Source of the DNA: an uncultured Latescibacterota bacterium
GTDB taxonomy: Bacteria; Latescibacterota; UBA2968
NCBI GenBank assembly: GCA_951812755.1
Contig: OX638329.1
Coordinates: 543,339 to 607,338 of the forward strand
Reading direction: 5' to 3'
DNA: 64,000 nucleotides
In this document: one piece after another, positions 17,580 to 25,487 of the stretch
Numbering within the stretch: position 1 is the first letter of the stretch
How the letters are laid out: every line of letters begins with the position of its first letter
Position numbers and translations under genes: made by a program
The notes under the pieces: model-generated
The model's database searches: none
What the model saw: only the letters and a program-made list of their open reading frames with translations
What the model was told of the DNA's origin: nothing

Positions 17580-17625
17580 ATTTCTCCCTCCCTGAATAAG
17601 TTAGTTGTGTTATCACGTAGCCGTT

Positions 17626-17952
17626 TTAACCCTTGAATTGATTTATTATTCCTCTCACGAGGATGGTTATGACGCCGGCATACAAAGCGGTACTGATTGG
17701 ATCGACGATGGCGTCCAGGTGGGCACCAAGCTGTGGGATGCCGCTCAACGCATCCGCACCTGCAGCAGCGCCGACCGCAAGCGCAACGATCAGGTAGGCT
17801 GTTTCGCCGTCAGCGTCGATCGCCACCACCGCGTAGGCCAGGCCCAGAATCACCAGCGCGAGGGACACAAGTCCCATAGGGACCGCGTCGGCCGCCAGGC
17901 CCTGAATAATCGCCAGAGCGGCGATCAGGCTAACAATAATCCTGCTTGCCAT
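17626..17952 (-). CDS. Small membrane protein, paralogue 2 of 3
   Basis: 108 aa starting at MASRIIVSLIAALAI (17952), with GGGAGGTAGAGAA as ribosome site; upstream in-frame codons from 17985 are unlikely to be translated. Same four-segment layout as its neighbours (AAAGADALSGIP, ALYAGVITILV). It shares its upstream leader CACATTCTGGGAGGTAGA with paralogue 3, showing the duplication included the 5' region. Confidence 0.75.
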   Translation of the reverse strand: MASRIIVSLIAALAIIQGLAADAVPMGLVSLALVILGLAYAVVAIDADGETAYLIVALAVGAAAGADALSGIPQLGAHLDAIVDPISTALYAGVITILVRGIINQFKG

Positions 17953-18027
17953 TTCTCTACCTCCCAGAATGTGGTTGTGTGTCACGTCACGACCTGCGGT
18001 TGCAGGTCGCTGATCCGCCAGCCACCT

Positions 18028-18354
18028 TTAACCCTTGATGCGGTTTGCCCCCTTCGCCACGAGTATGGCTATGACACCGGCATACAAAGCGGTGGCGATC
18101 GGATCGACGATGGCGTCCAGGCTCTCGCCTATCGCTGGGATGTTGCTCAACACATCCGCACCTGCAGCAGCACCGACCGCAAGGGCAACGACCAGATAGG
18201 CTGTCGAGTCCTCAGCGTCGATCGCCACTATCGCGTAAAGTAGGCCCAGTATCACCAGCGCGAGCGGCACGAGTCCCCCAGGGATTGCGTCGGCCGCTAA
18301 GCCCTGCACAATCGCAAGGATGATGACCAGACCAACAATAATTCTGCTTGCCAT
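18028..18354 (-). CDS. Small membrane protein, paralogue 3 of 3
   Basis: 108 aa from MASRIIVGLVIILAI (18354) after GGGAGGTAGAA. The most upstream member of the array and so probably the first transcribed. Helices and conserved Asp positions as in paralogues 1 and 2. Three tandem copies with diverged loops argue for dosage or hetero-oligomer formation rather than a casual duplication. Holin-like, ion-handling or structural roles are all possible; none is shown. Confidence 0.75.
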   Translation of the reverse strand: MASRIIVGLVIILAIVQGLAADAIPGGLVPLALVILGLLYAIVAIDAEDSTAYLVVALAVGAAAGADVLSNIPAIGESLDAIVDPIATALYAGVIAILVAKGANRIKG

Positions 18355-18609
18355 TTCTACCTCCCAGAATGTGGTTGTGTCACGGTTTGCGTTATCACAC
18401 AGCCGCAACGGTTACCGACGGAATGACACAAAATGCACCATCCCTGTAATAAAAAAAGCGGAAAACCTTTTTCCCTTTTCTTATTTTCAAATGTAGAATT
18501 TCTTATGTTATTATGTTAAAAAATGTAAATAAAGAAGCAGTGTCAAGACAATTCCCACTCGCTCAGTAGAAAAATTTGCTTGTCTATCCATAAAATTCCC
18601 GTATAAATA
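18355..18609. other. Gene-free AT-rich region
   Basis: Upstream region of the small-membrane-protein array. AT-rich, with a possible minus-strand promoter area at 18470-18540; I see no gene, RNA or clear operator in it. Confidence 0.5.
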
Positions 18610-18645
18610 CAAAGCGCAGAGAACAGCATTGCTCTCTGCGCTTTG
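18610..18645 (-). terminator. Hairpin terminator after the aquaporin remnant
   Basis: CAAAGCGCAGAGA / TCTCTGCGCTTTG stem, nearly identical to the hairpin at 17162-17195, suggesting the two loci share ancestry or a spreading repeat. Confidence 0.65.
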
Positions 18646-18668
18646 TAAAGAATTGATTTTGTGTAGCA

Positions 18669-18880
18669 TTACATATTCTTCACCATCACCATTGACAGAC
18701 AAAAGACAATGTATTTAATAGCATTACCACTGCCTGTACTTCCCGCTACAAGCGCGCCAATGGTAACGGCCGGGTTAAAATGCCCACCACTGATTGCACC
18801 TTCCCATCACAATAATTGCGAAAGTCTGTGCTAATGCCAGCCCAGCATGGCCACTTGTCACAATAGCCCGACTGTGACAA
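18669..18880 (-). pseudogene. Aquaporin/MIP-family channel remnant
   Basis: Minus-strand translation gives GHAGLALAQTFAIIVMG, a one-base frameshift near 18800-18805, then AISGGHFNPAVTIGALVAG, the first half-helix with the NPA motif that defines the MIP family. The reading then runs 20-odd residues (SGNAIKYIVF) to a stop at 18669. All helices after the first NPA are missing, as is the N-terminus. The gene is dead. Confidence 0.75.
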
Positions 18881-19079
18881 ATTCGTAACATAATTTAATT
18901 TTTTTTTGAAATCAAGTCAAACTTATAGAGGGGGGATGAACATTTTTTTATTTAATCCTGCACTCATCAATTGCTAATTTTTAAGAGGTGGTATAGTTCT
19001 TGTAAATCGAAGCAATCCAAATTTTAACTTGATAAATATAACCTGGAGGTTATATTTCATTGAGGATCCTATTTTATTT

Positions 19080-19201
19080 GTAACTATTTAGGTCATTTGA
19101 ATGATGAAGGAAAAAGATGCTGTGGGAGCGGCATCCCTGCCGCGATCAAGGTCGGGAAAAGGATTTCCCTCCTACGCGACCACGAGAACCTAAATAATTA
19201 C
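19080..19201 (-). mobile_element. MITE-B copy in the toxin gene (122 bp, 8-bp target duplication)
   Basis: Ends GTAACTATTTAGGT and ACCTAAATAATTAC are inverted repeats; flanked by TTTTATTT at 19072-19079 and again at 19202-19209. Same length and interior as 9640-9761, opposite orientation. Confidence 0.85.
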
Positions 19202-19331
19202 TTTTATTTAACACCCTCAGGCAATTCACCAGTTCGCAAATTCATCAGTACATTGCCACGGGAAGTTCAGGAAGATTGCTTGCTCGCATTGGATCGTCTC
19301 TCTCGTGGTGAACGCCTGTCAATGCCATTAA

Positions 19332-19541
19332 GAAGCTGTTTTAAAATTAATAACTGATGTTACGCGTGTCCGGCGTTTTGTCATGCTGAGCGTAGCCGAA
19401 GCATCTTTTCCACCTGAGTTGGTAAGAGATGAACTGCTACGCAGTTGTACCCCGCTCCTTCGACTCCGCTGCGCTCCGCTCAGAATGACAGGGCAATAGC
19501 GCATAGCTGAGAAGGGGCAAAATGAGTTTTAAAACAGTCTC
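19332..19541 (+). mobile_element. MITE-A copy 2 in the toxin gene (210 bp)
   Basis: Ends GAAGCTGTTTTAAAA and TTTTAAAACAGTCTC; flanked by TAA at 19329-19331 and 19542-19544. Very similar to copy 1 at 6908-7126, with a short internal deletion near 19435. Confidence 0.87.
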
Positions 19542-19651
19542 TAAGCAAACCATTGTTCAATATTGCAATGGGTTTACATGAACTGCGCTTTCGATTATCC
19601 CCTAATATTTATCGTGTCTTTTATTTAGTGCGAAGTGGAGACGCAATCTAC

Positions 19652-19779
19652 TGCATCTCGGCAAAAGAAACTGGTCATATCAATTTGACTTGCGGTTGTC
19701 ATTGCGGCATGGTTTAAGCCGCAATCCAGAAGGTTTTGATGTTCACTTCTATATGTCGCAAGACTTACGCCACGATGCA
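19652..19779 (+). mobile_element. MITE-C copy 1 in the toxin gene (128 bp)
   Basis: Ends TGCATCTCGGCAAAAG and CTTACGCCACGATGCA; flanked by CTAC at 19648-19651 and 19780-19783. The interior hairpin TTGCGGC / GCCGCAA is the core of the dispersed REP-like repeats. Copy 2 is at 36108-36257. Confidence 0.8.
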
Positions 19780-19867
19780 CTACATTGTTCATGCGATACA
19801 AAAAAAGACACAACAATTACCCAATAAAGATAGGCGGGTAATTTTAAGACGGATTAAGGAGATTTAA

Positions 19868-20173
19868 ATGCCCTGGCAAGAAGTGAATTTAGAAACATGG
19901 GCTACTGAGCTCGGTGTTGATCTGTGTGAATTACGCCAAAAGGATCACTTAATCGATCAGATTGTTACAACGCGGACAGAACTCGGATTAACGCAGACCC
20001 AGCTCGCTAAGCTCGTGGGTGTTTCGCAACCGCGCATTGCCCAAATTGAAAACCGAGTCAAAATTGGTACGATCAAATTTGACGCTCTTTTTAAGATTCT
20101 TACTACATTGGGCTATGAAATCAACATTGGCACACACCGGGCAAGGCGTCCCGATTTTTCTATTGCAAAATAA
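19868..20173 (+). CDS. HigA-type XRE antitoxin
   Basis: 101 aa with a Cro/C1 helix-turn-helix at about 40-95 (ELGLTQTQLAKLVGVSQPRI, then FKILTTLGYEINI). Directly after the toxin stop (TAAATG), the order toxin-antitoxin being that of higBA. In intact systems the antitoxin binds the toxin and represses the shared promoter. Here the toxin is destroyed, so this is now an orphan regulator or a solitary antitoxin that could neutralise a related toxin elsewhere. GGAGATTTAAATG gives a good start. Confidence 0.87.
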   Translation: MPWQEVNLETWATELGVDLCELRQKDHLIDQIVTTRTELGLTQTQLAKLVGVSQPRIAQIENRVKIGTIKFDALFKILTTLGYEINIGTHRARRPDFSIAK

Positions 20174-20227
20174 ATGGATGCCCAGGCGCAACCTTTGATC
20201 AATGAACAATGACAACTGACAACTCTT

Positions 20228-22009
20228 ATGTTCTCTTTCTCTCCCAATGATTTTCTCGCCTGTAATGGCACGCGCATAGGTGCTGAGCATCTGCACGGTC
20301 GCATGCAAGTCCTGCGCGATGAGATCGAACCCGTCCTCACGAAACAGCATCCAGACCTCACGGCCGTTATTTCACCTGTTTATACGACGACTAATTTTCG
20401 CTCCAATCCCGATCGGCCCCGGGATCACGCGTGTCTCTATTTTGTTGATCGCAAGCTGAAGAAGAGTGCGTTTCCCCGGTTGCCTCAGCTGGGTATTTAT
20501 CTGCACCACAATGCCGTCGCTATAGGTTTTTACTCTGGCTGGTGGACTGCCGAGGCGATGCAAACGGCGATTGCCGATCGCAAGAAGTTTCGCGGTTTGG
20601 TGCCGCGCAAGGGGTATCGCTGTTTGGCGGGTGATATTATTGTGGCGTCACCGGGGCGTTCCGTGCCCTGGGCGCCGTCCAGGCTCGAGGGGGTTGATCG
20701 CTCGCTGTTTGTCGGTTCGATTCTTACGCCGGATGAAGCTGCAGTGCCAACTCTTGTTGATGATATTAAGACGGTGCTTGTGGATCTCTACGCGCTGTAT
20801 GCGGTGTTTACAGAGGCTCGATACAGGCTCTCTAAGAGCAGTATCGTGTATCAGATGCCCGATCCCGCAGAAGCCGGTGTTGTGCGGGATGCGCTTGTGC
20901 CTGTGGAGGCCGAGCTTTTGTGCGATCTTTACCGGTTTACGGCGCTGAAGAATTTCCATATTGAAGCGAGTATGTTGTTCAATCTCTATTTGTGTCTTAA
21001 GACCAAACCTTTTCTCATTTTGGCTGGGATATCCGGTACGGGGAAGAGTACGGTGGTTCGCCTTTTTGCCGAGGCGATCAATGGTCTGGATATGGGACGG
21101 GCAAGGGGGTATCGCCTTATTCCGGTGCGCCCGGATTGGAATGATGTGCGCGATTTGCTCGGGTTTGAAAATTTGCTTACGGGGGTGTTTCGCCCGGGTG
21201 TGTTGCTTCAAGCGATGTGCGAAGCGCAAGCCGATCCGGACCGTCCTTATTTTGTGTGTTTGGACGAGATGAATCTCGCCCGTGTGGAACACTATTTTGC
21301 CGATTTTTTGAGTGTTATGGAGACGGCGAGACGCACGCCGGATGGGGCGTGGACAACGGATCCGATTGAGCTGGCGCAGGGAGGGGATGTTGTGTCAACG
21401 GATGAGATGGGAGATGTGCCTTCGCGGTTGCCCATTCCGCCCAATTTGTTTGTTGCGGGCACGGTCAATATGGACGAGACGACTTATGCGTTTAGTCCCA
21501 AGGTGCTGGATAGGGCGAATACGGTTGCTTTTGACCGGGTTGATCTGGGGTTGTCGGATTATGATCCCGAGGTACAGATTGATTCGACGGCTCTGCGCGC
21601 TCTGGGTGCTGCGCTTATCGATCGGCCCTATCGACAGTTGGAGGATGTTCGCCACCGCGATGACGTTGTTGCGTGGAATGAGCCGTTGGAGGAGATTAAT
21701 GCAGTGCTCGCGGAGGAGGATTTGCATTTTGGGTATCGCATTCGCGACGAGGTTCTCATCTATATGGCGTATGCGCTCGATTTGATTGAGGGTCTGCCGT
21801 CAAATGCGCCGGCGTTTGCGCCCCGCGATGCTTTTGATTATCAGATTTTACAAAAAATTCTCCCACGCCTGTCCGGCGCAGGAGAAGAACTCGCCGATTT
21901 GCTCGATACACTCATCGCTTTTTGCGATCCCACATATCCCCGCTCAACACACAAACTCCAGCGCGTGAAACGCCGGCTTGAACTCACGGGGTTTGTCAGT
22001 TTTTGGTAG
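20228..22009 (+). CDS. McrB-like AAA+ NTPase
   Basis: 593 aa. The C-terminal half is an McrB-type AAA+ domain: Walker A GISGTGKST near 268, Walker B YFVCLDEMN near 340, sensor region GTVNMDETTYAFSPKVLDRA near 411. In McrBC this domain hydrolyses GTP and drives the McrC nuclease on methylated DNA. The N-terminal 200 residues (HPDLTAVISPVYTTTNFRSN, GIYLHHNAVAIGFYSGWW) are not a known methyl-DNA-binding domain and only faintly recall DUF2461. No McrC-like nuclease is adjacent: the next gene is convergent. Defence function is therefore uncertain. Confidence 0.8.
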   Translation: MFSFSPNDFLACNGTRIGAEHLHGRMQVLRDEIEPVLTKQHPDLTAVISPVYTTTNFRSNPDRPRDHACLYFVDRKLKKSAFPRLPQLGIYLHHNAVAIGFYSGWWTAEAMQTAIADRKKFRGLVPRKGYRCLAGDIIVASPGRSVPWAPSRLEGVDRSLFVGSILTPDEAAVPTLVDDIKTVLVDLYALYAVFTEARYRLSKSSIVYQMPDPAEAGVVRDALVPVEAELLCDLYRFTALKNFHIEASMLFNLYLCLKTKPFLILAGISGTGKSTVVRLFAEAINGLDMGRARGYRLIPVRPDWNDVRDLLGFENLLTGVFRPGVLLQAMCEAQADPDRPYFVCLDEMNLARVEHYFADFLSVMETARRTPDGAWTTDPIELAQGGDVVSTDEMGDVPSRLPIPPNLFVAGTVNMDETTYAFSPKVLDRANTVAFDRVDLGLSDYDPEVQIDSTALRALGAALIDRPYRQLEDVRHRDDVVAWNEPLEEINAVLAEEDLHFGYRIRDEVLIYMAYALDLIEGLPSNAPAFAPRDAFDYQILQKILPRLSGAGEELADLLDTLIAFCDPTYPRSTHKLQRVKRRLELTGFVSFW

Positions 22010-22012
22010 GTC

Positions 22013-22333
22013 CTATTGTATGACAGACCTCGGCGTTGCATTGAGGCGCGTTACTACGATGCGCTCCCGGTCGATCAATGCGCCTACTTGATCGCTCAGC
22101 GTGTCGGTCCAATACGGGTCTTCATAGACGGCTTTGTAGAGTTGCTCTCTTTGTTCTTCGCTTTCGAATCGACGGATCCACACGTAGAGATCGTCTTCTT
22201 CTTCGCCGACAAAACTGCCGATAACTACCATGCCTTTTGATATTTGAAATGGGATGATTTCACTCTCCATAAATGCGACCCATTCTTCTCGTTTTCCAGG
22301 TTGAGTGCGATATTGACGTAGTTCGAAGAACAT
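22013..22333 (-). CDS. NIPSNAP-family protein
   Basis: 106 aa ferredoxin-like alpha-beta barrel: MFFELRQYRTQPGKREEWV, then IGSFVGEEEDDLYVWIRRF. The family (NIPSNAP, PF07978) has no firm reaction; members often sit beside catabolic genes. Start supported by AAAGGAGAAAAAC. Stop is 3 bp from the McrB-like stop (convergent). Confidence 0.85.
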   Translation of the reverse strand: MFFELRQYRTQPGKREEWVAFMESEIIPFQISKGMVVIGSFVGEEEDDLYVWIRRFESEEQREQLYKAVYEDPYWTDTLSDQVGALIDRERIVVTRLNATPRSVIQ

Positions 22334-22369
22334 GTTTTTCTCCTTTGTTTGGGATTAATTGACGACGAT

Positions 22370-23446
22370 TCAAATTTGTTCATACCACCGCACATTGCCG
22401 GTTGACATGCCGCTTGCGGCGATGTCCAATTTGCCGTTGCCGCTGAGATCTACGACTGCCATTTGTCCCATGCCAATGCGGTTGTCGATTTGTTCAATGC
22501 TCCATGTGTCCGTTTCCAGATTCTCTGGGCGATAGATGTTGAGGGCTGTGCCGGGTCCGTTGTATCCGGCGACGACTTCCAGTGCATTGTCGCTGTCTAT
22601 GTCGCCACACCACAGGGAATGGCCGCGGTTGAGTTTGTCGCTGATTAGATGGCGTTCCCACGCGCCTGTTCGGATGTCGCCGGTCGCTTTGTACCAGACG
22701 AGTTCATTGCCGTGCCAGGGTTCGATGGATAGTATTTCATTGATGCCATCCCCATCCATATCTACGGCAAAGGTCTCGCTGCTTTCGCGGGGACTTATGG
22801 TCCACCGGTTCCAGTTTTCCGCAAATCCATCCCCTTTGGGCGGCTCAAACCAGATCAGGCCGTCGCGCGTGCCGAGCAATAAGTCCAGGCGGCCATCGCC
22901 ATCTACGTCGCATACGCTCAGGCCGTGATTGAGTCTCAAGTGTCCGTCGATCAATCGCTTTTCCCACGGTTCATTTACCGGGTCTTGGGGTACGCGATAA
23001 CACCACAATTCACCCGGCGCATCAAAGTCGTTGATATGGCTTCCCGGTCCTTGCAGTGTTGCGACAAATAGCAGGGGTTGATTGTTGACATCTACCATTG
23101 CTATGCGGTGTAAATAGGGTACCCATTCGATGAAGTGCTGTGTCCAGGCAGGTGCTTGAAACCAGTGCAGATATTCCGGTGGTATCCGCAGTTTTCGCGC
23201 AAATCCGCTGCCTGCAATGACGTCTTTTTGACCGTTGCCCGTGACGTCGAATACCGATAGTGCGATGGTGCCGGGGTGCGCTTCTGATATGATTTGTTTT
23301 TCGAAATGGGGTCCTTCGTACAGGGCGATCATCGAGATGCCCGTGGAACCGACCACGATGTCCGGATGTCCGGTGCCTGTGACGTCGGCGACTGTCATGC
23401 CATAGGCGCTGCGGATGTTGTCGTCAATTTCGTTAATTTTGAACAT
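22370..23446 (-). CDS. FG-GAP/VCBS-repeat beta-propeller protein
   Basis: 358 aa from MFKINEIDDNIRSAY (23446), preceded by CCGGAGAACAA; the frame is open to 23542 but without a ribosome site. Repeats of the form DVTGTGHPDIVVGSTG, DVDGDGRLDLLLGTRDG, DMDGDGINEILSIEP and DLSGNGKLDIAASG are calcium-binding FG-GAP blades, about seven. No signal peptide, which is unusual for this type of propeller and suggests a cytosolic product or a missed leader. Role unknown; possibly a binding or lyase-like propeller. Confidence 0.8.
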   Translation of the reverse strand: MFKINEIDDNIRSAYGMTVADVTGTGHPDIVVGSTGISMIALYEGPHFEKQIISEAHPGTIALSVFDVTGNGQKDVIAGSGFARKLRIPPEYLHWFQAPAWTQHFIEWVPYLHRIAMVDVNNQPLLFVATLQGPGSHINDFDAPGELWCYRVPQDPVNEPWEKRLIDGHLRLNHGLSVCDVDGDGRLDLLLGTRDGLIWFEPPKGDGFAENWNRWTISPRESSETFAVDMDGDGINEILSIEPWHGNELVWYKATGDIRTGAWERHLISDKLNRGHSLWCGDIDSDNALEVVAGYNGPGTALNIYRPENLETDTWSIEQIDNRIGMGQMAVVDLSGNGKLDIAASGMSTGNVRWYEQI

Positions 23447-23502
23447 TTGTTCTCCGGTTTTAGTGCGAAACTTTACCGATAGTGGCTCAATATACCGCGT
23501 AT

Positions 23503-24612
23503 TCAGGGCAAAATCAAATGTAGATCGCCGAACTCGTGCCACAAATAGTGTTTGTTGAGTGCGGCTTCATAAGTCAGTTTGAGGTGGTCTAACCCCGCCA
23601 ATGCCTGGAGCATGGATAGATGTGTGGCACTCGGTTCGTGCATTCCGGTGAGCAAGCCATCTACAATCTGCATGGGGTGATTGGGTGAGATAATCAGGGA
23701 TGTCCATCCTTCACTTTGAGAGACCTGTCCGGTTTTGTCGGCGACGGTCTCGAGCGCGCGCACTACGGTTGTGCCAATGGCGATGATTCGCCCGCCATTT
23801 TTTTGCGCGTTGTTGATTATCTGCGCTGTTTCGGCTGATACGCGGTAGTATTCCTCGTAAGGCGGTTCATCGGCTTCCAGGCTCGCCACGCCGGTGTGCA
23901 AGATTAGAGGGGCGATTTGTATGCCTTTTGCGACCAGTTTTGTGATGATTTTCGGTGTGAATGCTCTGCCAGCTGATGGCATTTCAGCGCTGCCTACTTC
24001 TGTTGCATATACGGTTTGATAATAGTCGATGGGCCAGTCGTTTTGCACATAGCCATACCGAATGGGCAGGCCGTATATGTCCAGGTAGGTATCCAGGTCA
24101 TGAGGCAGGTTCAGGGTTGCAATCCAAAGGCGAATATCGGCGTCGGGATTGTGCCGCAGTTCAGGGCGATAAGGCGCGTGCAGTTGTGCGGATCCACTAC
24201 CGGGTAGCGCAAAAATTTCGCCCGCTTGTGCGTGGTAAAAAGGCTGCGTTGCTATGCCATTGGGTTGACGTACTTCAACTGCCCACATGTCGGCGGGTAG
24301 TTGCGTTGATAGATGCAGTCTGAGTTCTGTTCCATCGGGCCGAATGATGGGCAATGATGCTTTGCGCGTGCCACTGGTGTTGATGACGACGACATCGCCT
24401 GTATGTAGTACATCGGGCAGGTCGCGAAATGCGATGTGTTCAATCGCATCATCTCTTTGCCAGGAGACCATCAATCGGACCTGGTCCCGGCTGAGTCCAC
24501 GCGCTTCGGGCGGTTCGCCCGCTTCCAGGTTGGCTGGCAGGTCAAATGTTAGAGAGTCCAGTTTTGAGTCCATCATTGTGATGGGGAGTACTGTGTTGGG
24601 TATTATGGACAT
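23503..24612 (-). CDS. queA: S-adenosylmethionine:tRNA ribosyltransferase-isomerase (divergent QueA)
   Basis: 369 aa. QueA transfers and rearranges the ribosyl group of SAM to preQ1 in tRNA, forming epoxyqueuosine. Family blocks: LPDVLHTGDVVVINTSGTRK, YQTVYATEVGSAEMPSAGR, ILHTGVASLE (a changed LHVGAGTF), EYYRVSAETAQIIN and GLLTGMHEPSATHLSML. It belongs to a divergent branch: the common LNDTRV is VINTSGTR and LHVGxGTF is LHTGVAS, so the substrate may differ. No other queuosine gene is near. Start after GGAGACTTTTC. Confidence 0.82.
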   Translation of the reverse strand: MSIIPNTVLPITMMDSKLDSLTFDLPANLEAGEPPEARGLSRDQVRLMVSWQRDDAIEHIAFRDLPDVLHTGDVVVINTSGTRKASLPIIRPDGTELRLHLSTQLPADMWAVEVRQPNGIATQPFYHAQAGEIFALPGSGSAQLHAPYRPELRHNPDADIRLWIATLNLPHDLDTYLDIYGLPIRYGYVQNDWPIDYYQTVYATEVGSAEMPSAGRAFTPKIITKLVAKGIQIAPLILHTGVASLEADEPPYEEYYRVSAETAQIINNAQKNGGRIIAIGTTVVRALETVADKTGQVSQSEGWTSLIISPNHPMQIVDGLLTGMHEPSATHLSMLQALAGLDHLKLTYEAALNKHYLWHEFGDLHLILP

Positions 24613-24626
24613 GAAAAGTCTCCTTT

Positions 24627-25328
24627 TTAGTTTGCGGGGGCGGCGCGTAACTCGCGTGCTGCGTAGCGGCCACTGGGATAATTATTTTTTATGAGTTCGA
24701 TAAATCCCGGTACACTCGTTTCTGGCAAGGGGCGGTCGCTGATGTCTTCAAAGGGAAATGCTTCGCGGTGCATTTGCGTTCGCATGTCGCCGGGATCTAC
24801 CCAGTAGATGCGCCAGTCGGGATGTTCTGCTGCGAGTACGTTTGAGAGTTGTTCAAGTGCGGCTTTAGAAGAGCCGTATCCGCCCCAGCCGGGGTAGGCT
24901 TCGCGAGCAGCATCGCTGGTGATGTTGATTACGCGGGCACCTGATTTTAAGGTGTGTTGAAGCGCCTGGAGTACGCCCAGAGGCGCGATTACGTTGGCGC
25001 GATAGACGTCTGTTAGAACATCGAGTGGGTAATTGAGCAGTTCGGGCTGGGGGCTCGGTCCCAATATGCCCGCGTTGTTGATTACGGCGTCCAGGCCACC
25101 TATTTCTTTTGCTGCGTGCGTCAGTGCTTTTCGATGTTCGAGGTCTGTTACGTCTCCGGCTATGGCGATGACTTCGGTCCATTTAGCCAGTTCTTTGCGT
25201 GCGTCTTCGAGTGCTTCTGCGCCTCTTGCGTTGATGATTAGTCGCCAGTTTTGCTGTGCGAGTTCACGTGCGAGAGCGAGACCCAGTCCGCGAGATGCGC
25301 CGGTGATGAGCGCTGTTTGTGTGGCCAT
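24627..25328 (-). CDS. Short-chain dehydrogenase/reductase
   Basis: 233 aa classical SDR: cofactor motif TGASRGLGLALA near 9-20, NNAG at the usual place (VINNAGILGP), catalytic Ser (NITSDAA) and YGSSKAALEQ with the Tyr-x-x-x-Lys pair. The PG motif follows as VDPGDMRT. Substrate unknown. Start after AGGAGGATTCAAA; 14 bp upstream of the queA-like gene, so co-transcription is likely. Confidence 0.9.
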   Translation of the reverse strand: MATQTALITGASRGLGLALARELAQQNWRLIINARGAEALEDARKELAKWTEVIAIAGDVTDLEHRKALTHAAKEIGGLDAVINNAGILGPSPQPELLNYPLDVLTDVYRANVIAPLGVLQALQHTLKSGARVINITSDAAREAYPGWGGYGSSKAALEQLSNVLAAEHPDWRIYWVDPGDMRTQMHREAFPFEDISDRPLPETSVPGFIELIKNNYPSGRYAARELRAAPAN

Positions 25329-25386
25329 TTTGAATCCTCCTGTAAGGGTGAGAGACTATCTGTTTGTTGTTGTCAAAATGTAGCAT

Positions 25387-25417
25387 AAAAAAAAGCCCTC
25401 TGCATCGTACAGAGGGC
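25387..25417 (-). terminator. Rho-independent terminator of the phosphotransferase-like gene
   Basis: Stem GCCCTCTG / CAGAGGGC with a 7-nt loop; on the minus strand it ends in eight T. It lies downstream of the 25488 stop. Confidence 0.85.
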
Positions 25418-25487
25418 GTGTTTGATACCCGTTCTTTAGGACAGGAAAGGACCTGTCTGTTTTATCGAGAGTTTAGTTATCGCAGGT

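Larger units (their letters stand above)
19060..19867 (+). pseudogene. HigB/RelE-type (Gp49-like) toxin gene interrupted by three MITEs
   Basis: Coding pieces are 19060-19079, 19202(19210)-19331, 19542(19545)-19651 and 19780(19784)-19867. Joined after removal of each element and one target copy, they read MRILFYLTPSGNSPVRKFIS at the start, LHELRFRLSPNIYRVFYLV in the middle and RRVILRRIKEI at the end, about 110 aa, the layout of HigB-like mRNA interferases (PF05973 type). The likely start is TTG 19060 after GGAGG. TAA 19865-19867 touches the antitoxin ATG at 19868. With three insertions the toxin cannot be made. Confidence 0.85.
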
